A DNA stretch of 21,943 bases from a virus: positions 1 through 21,943 of IMG/VR virus record IMGVR_UViG_3300037847_004011. One strand, 5' to 3'. Position numbers and translations under genes: made by a program. How positions within the stretch are numbered: position 1 is the stretch's first letter; each line of letters starts with the position of its first letter. Under the pieces are notes generated by a model. The model made no database searches and was not told where the DNA came from. It saw only the letters and a program-made list of their open reading frames with translations. Positions 12,710 through 19,056 of this stretch are shown piece by piece.

Positions 12710-12954
12710 GGTGTACCCTCCCAAAAGTTTGTTTGTAGGTATTCATATTCATACCTTTCATAAGCTTGTTGCTTTGTAAGGTTATAATTTTTTTGTAGTA
12801 AATCTATTGTCATTTGCTTTGAGTAACAAGCAACAGGTGGTCTGCCATACTGTTCTACTGTGCCTATGTAAGCATCTTCTAAACCACTAAATAAGAGGAC
12901 AGGCTTGTCTATATCTTCTTTTGTTTCAGGATTTATCATCGTCTGGCTCAACAT
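12682..12954 (-). CDS. Small conserved phage protein, paralogue B of a pair
   Basis: 90 residues. 'SGLEDAYIGTVEQYGRPPVACYS' aligns with 'DGLDDAFIGVALDEDPTRAVYS' of the gene at 4291-4557: shared G-L-(D/E)-D-A-(F/Y)-I-G, A-x-Y-S, an I-(E/D)-x-L helix, then 'A-Y-E-R-Y-E-Y' against 'A-E-D-Y-F', and a final Gly-x-Pro-x-Phe. Copy B has a longer N-terminus. Two ATGs (12954, 12939) are possible and neither has a Shine-Dalgarno sequence. It is the second gene of the leftward operon. Function is unknown. Confidence 0.75.
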   Translation of the reverse strand: MLSQTMINPETKEDIDKPVLLFSGLEDAYIGTVEQYGRPPVACYSKQMTIDLLQKNYNLTKQQAYERYEYEYLQTNFWEGTPCFLDDLSE

Positions 12955-13546
12955 CTATTATTTTATCTTTGTTTATTTTGACAGCTCCATCACCACGATC
13001 TGCCTTTGCATTATTTAAAATACTAATATCTATCTGCAACTTACCTGAACCCCCTGCTGTACGTGCGTTTAATCCTAAGTTCCTACGTATTAACTGATCT
13101 AGCTCAGACAGTTCTTTAACTGTACGTGGCCCTCTAAGGTTTTTAATACTGTCCCGCAGAAGTTTGATAGCAGAAGCAGCTACATAAGATTGATACTTCT
13201 CTGCTGGAGATGACTGCGATTGTGCGATCTCCATAAGTTTCTTGTCTTCATCTATACGAGCTTCCAGTTTAGCTTCTTTTATAGCCTCATCTGTTTTACC
13301 TTCTAGGTTATCATCAAGTGATGCTTGTAAAGGGTCTTTGTTTTCTTTTACTTCTTCATCTTCTTTTAAAGATGGGTTGTTTGCATGTGGGTCTTTCTTT
13401 GGTTTTGCACCCTCATCCCTTAACCATCTACGGAGTGTAGAGACATTGATTCCTAACTCCTTCGCAATAGTAACAAGTTTATATTGCTGCTCGTACATTT
13501 CGAGAGCATGTTTAAGCAGCTTAGATTTTTTAGATTTATAAGCCAA
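12926..13546 (-). CDS. Probable small terminase subunit / HTH DNA-binding protein
   Basis: 206 residues. A helix-turn-helix at residues ~8-45 ('YEQQYKLVTIAKELGINVST', then LRRWLRDEG), an acidic linker (~50-90), and a C-terminal helical part with 'RGPRTVKELSELDQLIRRNL' and 'GLNARTAGGSGKLQIDISIL', a combination I associate with phage small terminase proteins that recognise pac/cos DNA. The start is probably TTG at 13546: the first ATG (13498) would remove HTH helix 1. The gene is first in the leftward replication operon and diverges from the large terminase, so it may also act as a regulator. Confidence 0.7.
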   Translation of the reverse strand: MAYKSKKSKLLKHALEMYEQQYKLVTIAKELGINVSTLRRWLRDEGAKPKKDPHANNPSLKEDEEVKENKDPLQASLDDNLEGKTDEAIKEAKLEARIDEDKKLMEIAQSQSSPAEKYQSYVAASAIKLLRDSIKNLRGPRTVKELSELDQLIRRNLGLNARTAGGSGKLQIDISILNNAKADRGDGAVKINKDKIIDVEPDDDKS

Positions 13547-13553
13547 AGCACTT

Positions 13554-13570
13554 AATATATACTATATATT
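13554..13570. promoter_or_regulatory. 17-bp AT palindrome between divergent operons
   Basis: AATATATA-C-TATATATT is a perfect palindrome with one central base, in the 43-bp gap between the small and large terminase starts. It overlaps a possible leftward -10 (TATATA). It may be an operator, a melting site, or a packaging or origin element. Confidence 0.45.
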
Positions 13571-13584
13571 TACATAGCTTTCAA
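13556..13584 (-). promoter_or_regulatory. Candidate sigma70-like promoter for the leftward operon
   Basis: On the minus strand TTGAAA (13584-13579), a 17-bp spacer and TATATA (13561-13556), matching consensus at 5 and 4 of 6 positions. The predicted start site is within a few bases of the TTG of the small terminase. Confidence 0.4.
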
Positions 13585-13589
13585 ATTAA

Positions 13590-15359
13590 ATGACGCAGAC
13601 CTTACGGATATATGAACCACGGATAGATGAAAAGACATCTAAAATGGATGTGGGTGGGATGAGTATTGATGCAACAAACACAGTGACAGGTTTGTTGTAT
13701 GGGTTGGCTAACCACAAAAGTAATAAGGCAAGAGAGTATTACTTCTGGAGGTTATGTGATGAACTATGGAACCATGAAGAACTCCCTGAACCTCTGATGG
13801 TTAAGCATCCTTGGGCAGAAAGTATGATACAAGCTGTTATACAAAATAAGTATGTGTCTATTGGTGGTGCTGCATCATCTGGTAAGTCACACACTATGGC
13901 TGCATGGGGAATCCTGAACTGGTTAGCTGCTCCAAGAGATACTCTTGTTCTACTAACATCGACTACGTTACGTGAAGCGAGAAAAAGAATATGGGGTTCT
14001 GTCATCAGTTTACTAACAGTGTTAGAAGGCGCACCATTTAAGATAAGAGATTCTATTGGTAACGTCGCTTATGTAAATGAGAATGGAACTCTGATAGAGA
14101 AAGCGGGTTTGAGTTTGATTGCAGCGGAGCGTAGTAAGACTAGAGAAGCTGTTGGTAAGTTTATCGGTATCAAACAAAAGAATGTTATCTTAATTGCAGA
14201 CGAGCTTTCAGAACTATCAACAGCAATACTACAAGCAGGTCTATCTAACTTATCGAAAAACCCATCATTTAGTTTGGTTGGGTTATCAAACCCTGCTTCT
14301 CGTTGGGATGCTTTTGGTGAGTGGAGTGAACCAGCACAAGGCTGGGATTCTATTGATCCTAACATAGATGAAACTTGGAAAACAAAATGGGGTGGTCTTT
14401 ACAAAAGATATGATGGGGAAAGATCCCCTAACATAATTGCTGGTGAAACAGTGTTCCCTTGGTTGCCTACAGAAGAAAAGATAGAGGAAGACAAAGCACT
14501 GCTGGGTCAAGAGAGTAGGGGGTACTACCGAATGGTACGTGCTGTATTCTTTGATTCTGATGAAACCGATGGAGTTTACACAGATGCTGAATTAGTTAAG
14601 TCAGGTGCTATGGGTAGTATAGAATGGGAGGGAACCCCCACACCTATTGCTGGCTGTGACCCTGCCTTTACTAACGGAGGTGATAGAACAATCCTTTATA
14701 CTGGCCATGTTGGTTATGATAAATCTGGTCAGTTTGTTTGCCAGCTAGGTGAAGCGATAGCTCTTACTGACGATGCCACCAACAAAGCCGTCCCCCGATC
14801 TTATCAGATTGTTCAGCAGATAAAGGACGAGTGCAACAAGAGGAAGATACTCCCAGCCAATTTAGGAATCGACTCCACAGGTGCGGGTAGTCCTTTGGCT
14901 GATATTCTCGCTGCTGAGTTTGGTGATGATATTCTTCGTGTTTCATTCGGTGGAAAAGCATCTGACAAGCGAGTCAGTACTAATAGTAAACTGGTAGGTA
15001 ATGAACTGTATGTCAATCGAGTTACTGAACTTTGGTTTGTGGGTAAGGAATTCTGTAGAACTAACCAGTTATTTGGGATTACTAATGAGTTAGCCCAAGA
15101 AGTTGTAGGTCGTAAGTACGATATGGTCAAAGGTTCTACCCTTAGAATGAAGCTAGAATCCAAGCCAGATTATAAGAATCGGTTAGGAAAATCTCCTGAC
15201 TTAGCTGATGCTGCCTTTATTTGCATCGATGTCGCAAGGCAACGTCACGGTCTTGTAGCTGTAGAGCCTCTTGATTTAGGAAACAAGACTCAGGGATCAA
15301 GGCGCAGAAGGTCTATAAAACAGCTTACAGGCGTACTAACAAATCAACCTTTAGGTTAG
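13590..15359 (+). CDS. terL: Terminase large subunit (ATPase-nuclease)
   Basis: 589 residues; the packaging motor that cuts concatemers and pumps DNA into proheads. ATPase: Walker A 'GGAASSGKSHT' (~92-102), Walker B 'VILIADELSE' (Asp204, Glu205), then 'VGLSNPASRWDAF' coupling motif (~230-242). Nuclease: 'IAGCDPAFTNGGDRT' (Asp357), 'LGIDSTGAGSPL' (~427-438) and 'SPDLADAAFI' (Asp ~554), the three acidic residues of the RNase H-fold. The ATG at 13590 has no Shine-Dalgarno sequence. It is the first gene of the rightward unit; its partner small subunit is on the opposite strand. Confidence 0.93.
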   Translation: MTQTLRIYEPRIDEKTSKMDVGGMSIDATNTVTGLLYGLANHKSNKAREYYFWRLCDELWNHEELPEPLMVKHPWAESMIQAVIQNKYVSIGGAASSGKSHTMAAWGILNWLAAPRDTLVLLTSTTLREARKRIWGSVISLLTVLEGAPFKIRDSIGNVAYVNENGTLIEKAGLSLIAAERSKTREAVGKFIGIKQKNVILIADELSELSTAILQAGLSNLSKNPSFSLVGLSNPASRWDAFGEWSEPAQGWDSIDPNIDETWKTKWGGLYKRYDGERSPNIIAGETVFPWLPTEEKIEEDKALLGQESRGYYRMVRAVFFDSDETDGVYTDAELVKSGAMGSIEWEGTPTPIAGCDPAFTNGGDRTILYTGHVGYDKSGQFVCQLGEAIALTDDATNKAVPRSYQIVQQIKDECNKRKILPANLGIDSTGAGSPLADILAAEFGDDILRVSFGGKASDKRVSTNSKLVGNELYVNRVTELWFVGKEFCRTNQLFGITNELAQEVVGRKYDMVKGSTLRMKLESKPDYKNRLGKSPDLADAAFICIDVARQRHGLVAVEPLDLGNKTQGSRRRRSIKQLTGVLTNQPLG

Positions 15360-15405
15360 ATTTGAGCGGTTGCGATTAACTGAAAAAGCAGTAAATTTAT
15401 AGGAT

Positions 15406-17646
15406 ATGGCTACTAAGGATTCTTCTACTTTTTATCCAGTGCTGGATATAGGGCAAGGTTTGAAAGTACCAGATTTTTCAAAAATACCTAAAAAAGATTG
15501 GAAGAGAGTCGTAGACGATTTAAACAAAAAACGAGAAGAAAAGTATAAGAACCTACCGACACAAGTTTTAAGTTCTCCTAATGCAAACCTTAGAGCAGGG
15601 ATAGACTATAAAGCACCAGAAAAACCAGACAAAAAAGAACTAGCTAAAAAATTTGCTGACTCAAAACGAAAAGAAACCATGATGATGGTAGAGGCTGCGT
15701 CCCTTCCATTTACTTTTTCAGGGTTGCCATTAAAAGCTGCTGGGAAGCAAGTAATAAAACAAAAAGATAATATGATAAATCTAATTAGAAATCTAACAAA
15801 AGCGAAAAGCGGAGCCTCAAAGGTTCCTAAGACAGCACCTAAGACAATGGCTCCAGCACCTCAAATAGTTAAGGGAGGTGGAAAACCACAAGAAACACTT
15901 ACTGAACTTGAAAAAATAGCCAAACAAAAAGGAGTTACTAAACAAGAAGCTGCTACAGGAACGTCTAAAAAAATAAAAGAGTTAAGGGAGAAAAAAGTAG
16001 CTCTAAATAAGAAGTTAGCAGAAGATAAAAAGAAACAAGCTAGAGAAGCAGCCGATAAAGCAAAAAGTTTAGGTGAACCTAAACCACAACCCCCTACTAA
16101 AAAAGCCACCAATGAGCAAATCAATAAAGGTAGGATGGCTGCGTATGAAAAAGAGTTGAAAGAAGTACGAGCAGTTAGGAAAAAAATTGTAGAGCAAAAT
16201 AAGTATAACGCAAAAGTTTTAGATGAAGCTCAAAAAAATTATAAAACTAAAATACTACCTAACTACAAAAATAAAGTACTGCCTCAGTATAAAAAAGATT
16301 TAGCAGCTTACAACAAACGTAAGGCTGACATGGAAGCTTATAAGAAAGCAGTCAAAGAAAATGAATCTAAAGGTATATTTACTAATGAGCTTAAAAGGCC
16401 AGCACCAGTTGGTAAACCACCAAAAGAGCCTAAGCCTCCTACCCCTCCAGCTTTAGGTAGTCAACAACTACCAGACTTACCTAGAAAGCCTGATCTGTTA
16501 CCACCAACACCAAAAGCAAAACCAAAAGAGGTGAAAACACAAGAGGTGAAAACACAAGAGGGTAGACCACAAACCCCTATGAATGAAGGGAAGCAACCTA
16601 CCAAAGTGGATACTACTAAAGGGGGTACTACTAAAGCGGATACTAAAACAGATACAACTAAAGCGAGTACTACTAAAGCGGAGACTACTAAAACAGACAC
16701 AACTAAAACAGACACAACTAAAACGGAGCCATCTAAAACTACCGCACAAACAGATGAGGTAGCTGCAACAACTAAAGAGGGTACTGGTGGTCTAACACAA
16801 GAACAGATGAATAGATTCTTCCCACCTGCTCCTCTTAGAGAGGCAACCGAAGAAGTTGCTGAAGGGGTAGGAAAGAGATCATTTAACCCAGCTACAAACG
16901 AAGGGTTTGGTAATATAGCTAAAGAGGTAGGGGAAGTATCTGCTAAAGTAGGGGGTAAAGTAAAAGAGGGAACCAAGGCAGCTTCCGATGTTGCATTTAA
17001 AAAAGTGTTACCTACAACAGTAGTCTTAGGTGGTGGAGGACTTGGAGCTACTGGTTATATGTTAGGGCGTGGTGGTGATGATGAAACACCCAAACCAAAA
17101 GAGGGTGAACCACCTAAACCAAAAGATATTGCATCTAATAAACAAAAAGATAAAAAACCTTCTGACACTGTTGTCATAGGAACAACTGATGCTAAACAAA
17201 CGATTGATACAGACATACCTTTAAAAGACACTGAGCTTTCTAAAAAGAAAAAGTCTATGCCTATGAGTGACTTTTTAAAGCTCGCTAGGAAAACTGCAAA
17301 TAAGGCTGCTAAAGTAGCTGCTTCTGAATCTAAAGATAAACTAGATCCTACTAGATTTAATAATCTTGATGAAGTACCTACTGACGATCCTAATGAAGGT
17401 AAGGCTGTTGCTGGTGGTGTAGGTACAGGTGCAGGTACAGGTACGGGTACAGATGCTATGAGTTTCCGACAAGCTATGGACATAGCTAGTGAAACAAAAG
17501 AAAGAGAAATGCTTCAAAACTTAGGAGGCACTACTCCTACAGGGTTGGATTATCTTAGATCTGCTCCAGAAGTAGAAGCCCAAAATGTTGTTCGTAGAGA
17601 ACTTATGGAGAGAGAAAGAAAAAGAAGAAAGCAAAGAGTAGCTTAA
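15406..17646 (+). CDS. Lys/Thr/Pro-rich low-complexity protein with a Gly-rich hydrophobic segment
   Basis: 746 residues, very rich in Lys, Pro and Thr. N-terminal ~90 residues are basic; ~190-320 form helices with strong Lys/Glu alternation (probably coiled coil); ~340-375 is Pro-rich ('PVGKPPKEPKPPTPP'); ~400-446 holds TTK repeats; ~533-556 is a hydrophobic Gly-rich stretch ('TTVVLGGGGLGATGYMLG'), which might insert in a membrane; the rest is Lys-rich with a Gly-Thr run and an Arg-rich end. No portal, scaffold or capsid motif is seen. The position after terL and before two helical giants suggests a virion or DNA-ejection protein. That is inference. Confidence 0.6.
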   Translation: MATKDSSTFYPVLDIGQGLKVPDFSKIPKKDWKRVVDDLNKKREEKYKNLPTQVLSSPNANLRAGIDYKAPEKPDKKELAKKFADSKRKETMMMVEAASLPFTFSGLPLKAAGKQVIKQKDNMINLIRNLTKAKSGASKVPKTAPKTMAPAPQIVKGGGKPQETLTELEKIAKQKGVTKQEAATGTSKKIKELREKKVALNKKLAEDKKKQAREAADKAKSLGEPKPQPPTKKATNEQINKGRMAAYEKELKEVRAVRKKIVEQNKYNAKVLDEAQKNYKTKILPNYKNKVLPQYKKDLAAYNKRKADMEAYKKAVKENESKGIFTNELKRPAPVGKPPKEPKPPTPPALGSQQLPDLPRKPDLLPPTPKAKPKEVKTQEVKTQEGRPQTPMNEGKQPTKVDTTKGGTTKADTKTDTTKASTTKAETTKTDTTKTDTTKTEPSKTTAQTDEVAATTKEGTGGLTQEQMNRFFPPAPLREATEEVAEGVGKRSFNPATNEGFGNIAKEVGEVSAKVGGKVKEGTKAASDVAFKKVLPTTVVLGGGGLGATGYMLGRGGDDETPKPKEGEPPKPKDIASNKQKDKKPSDTVVIGTTDAKQTIDTDIPLKDTELSKKKKSMPMSDFLKLARKTANKAAKVAASESKDKLDPTRFNNLDEVPTDDPNEGKAVAGGVGTGAGTGTGTDAMSFRQAMDIASETKEREMLQNLGGTTPTGLDYLRSAPEVEAQNVVRRELMERERKRRKQRVA
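16528..16557 (+). repeat. Perfect 15-bp tandem duplication
   Basis: GAGGTGAAAACACAA occurs twice in tandem, in frame, encoding EVKTQ twice. It is the most recent-looking duplication in the low-complexity gene. Confidence 0.85.
16611..16740 (+). repeat. TTK-type coding minisatellite
   Basis: In-frame units of mostly 15 bp: the last three are ACTACTAAAACAGAC (16684-16698), ACAACTAAAACAGAC (16699-16713) and ACAACTAAAACGGAG (16714-16728), encoding TTKTD, TTKTD and TTKTE. Earlier units are less regular. Copy number is likely to vary between relatives. Confidence 0.8.
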
Positions 17647-17647
17647 A

Positions 17648-19018
17648 ATGGGAACTAAAGATTTTACATCACGATCTCGTCAGTCAATTAGGCGTGTCGG
17701 CCCTGATTCTAGTAGAACTAGAAAGGTTCTAGAAGAGGTAGCACCCTTTAGCCAAAAGGCTGCTGATATATTAGCTGTTCAATTTGCTAATGAAAAACTT
17801 TCTGAGTCAGGTGTTGATAGCCCTTTACAACAAAAGGCAAGGGATAACTTTAAACAAGCGTTAGCTGTAGGCGAGCAAGTAGCAATGCAGGGAGACTTTG
17901 ATCCTGTTAATGCGATTGCCCCTGTAAAAATGCAGAACTTTGGAGCTAACCTTCCTTTCGACCAAAGGATAGATTTGATTAATCGTTTTGCACCTCAAGC
18001 AAGGCAGCAAAGAGTAAACAACTTAAAAGAGCATAAACTGTTTTTTGATTTAAAAGAGGCACAAAGAAAAGCCAAAGTATTTCAAGAAGCAGATGCTGTT
18101 AAGATTCAAGTACAACAAAGGCTTGCTAATATAGATCCATTAGCAAAACCTCAAGAGCAGCTTGATAGCATGGTGGATATTATTACAAAGTCACCTGAAG
18201 CGTTGGGAGATCCTAGATTAGCACAGTCGATAAAGTTTAAGTGGGACGATACTTTCAATAGAGTTAACAAAGCTGAAAGTAGAAAGTATGCTAGAAAACA
18301 AACAGAGTTAAATTTAGCACTCGCAGCAGCCAAGGCAGGAGATAAAAATCTTGTGCTTTCTATATTTAAAAAAGGTAAGAAAGGTCAGGAAGGACTAAGT
18401 AAATTAGGGCAGACTGCTGTAGGATTGGCAGAAGCTACTCAGTCTAAGCAACAAAGTGAAGTTTTAGGTAAGACTAATGAATCTATTTTAAATGAATTAG
18501 AACAGTCAGGAACTACTTATGATCAGCTACTTACAATAGAGCCAATGATATCTGGTACTTTAGATGGCAGTCAAAAGTTTCGTTTTGATATTATCAAAAA
18601 ATTAAAAGAGAAAAAAGCTAACGGAGAAATTGTAGATGATAAAATAAATGAACTCCAAGTCCGTAGTACTTCATTAGCTAGTATACCTAAAGAGGCAGTA
18701 AATGAAACTATAATTAAATCTTTCTTAGATGTTTTATTTGATGCTTTCCAAACATCGCAGGTCGGAGGAGCAAAAAATATAGTAAGTTTATTCCCCAACG
18801 ATTTTAAGTTTATGGGAATTACTAATAAAGATGTAGCACTCACTGAAGAAGATTTAAGAAAAAAGATAACTAATAGTATAAGCGTGAGTGATCCAGAACA
18901 GGCTGTCGCTAATTATAAAACTTTTGCGAATGTTATCCAACAACTTTTACTTAATAAACAAGACGACGAAACTCTTGAACAAAAAGTTAATAGGTTCAAA
19001 GGTAAACTTCCTGAATAA
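17648..19018 (+). CDS. Hypothetical helical protein, putative virion / internal protein
   Basis: 456 residues, almost entirely predicted alpha-helical, Gln/Lys/Ala-rich, with no Cys and no membrane segment. It starts one base after the previous stop with no Shine-Dalgarno sequence, so is likely coupled. Features include a basic N-terminus ('SRSRQSIRRVGPDSSRTRK') and many amphipathic helices ('FFDLKEAQRKAKVFQEADAV'). This composition and the position before a giant protein are typical of podovirus-type internal core or ejection proteins. No named family is recognised. Confidence 0.6.
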   Translation: MGTKDFTSRSRQSIRRVGPDSSRTRKVLEEVAPFSQKAADILAVQFANEKLSESGVDSPLQQKARDNFKQALAVGEQVAMQGDFDPVNAIAPVKMQNFGANLPFDQRIDLINRFAPQARQQRVNNLKEHKLFFDLKEAQRKAKVFQEADAVKIQVQQRLANIDPLAKPQEQLDSMVDIITKSPEALGDPRLAQSIKFKWDDTFNRVNKAESRKYARKQTELNLALAAAKAGDKNLVLSIFKKGKKGQEGLSKLGQTAVGLAEATQSKQQSEVLGKTNESILNELEQSGTTYDQLLTIEPMISGTLDGSQKFRFDIIKKLKEKKANGEIVDDKINELQVRSTSLASIPKEAVNETIIKSFLDVLFDAFQTSQVGGAKNIVSLFPNDFKFMGITNKDVALTEEDLRKKITNSISVSDPEQAVANYKTFANVIQQLLLNKQDDETLEQKVNRFKGKLPE

Positions 19019-19056
19019 CCTTAGTGTAAAAACTAACTAACATAACCCGAACTGCT

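Noticed and set aside
15360-15405. A weak promoter (TTGCGA with TAAATT) before the Lys-rich gene
   Set aside because: Both hexamers are poor matches in AT-rich DNA; the gene could equally be read from the terL transcript.
16461-16976. A 171-codon open frame on the minus strand, rich in Ser and Val
   Set aside because: It is the antisense of the TTK/Lys-rich repeats. Its composition follows from the complementary codons and there is no start signal.
17055-17483. A 142-codon open frame on the minus strand
   Set aside because: Fully antisense to the Lys-rich gene at 15406-17646, with no motif and no start signal.
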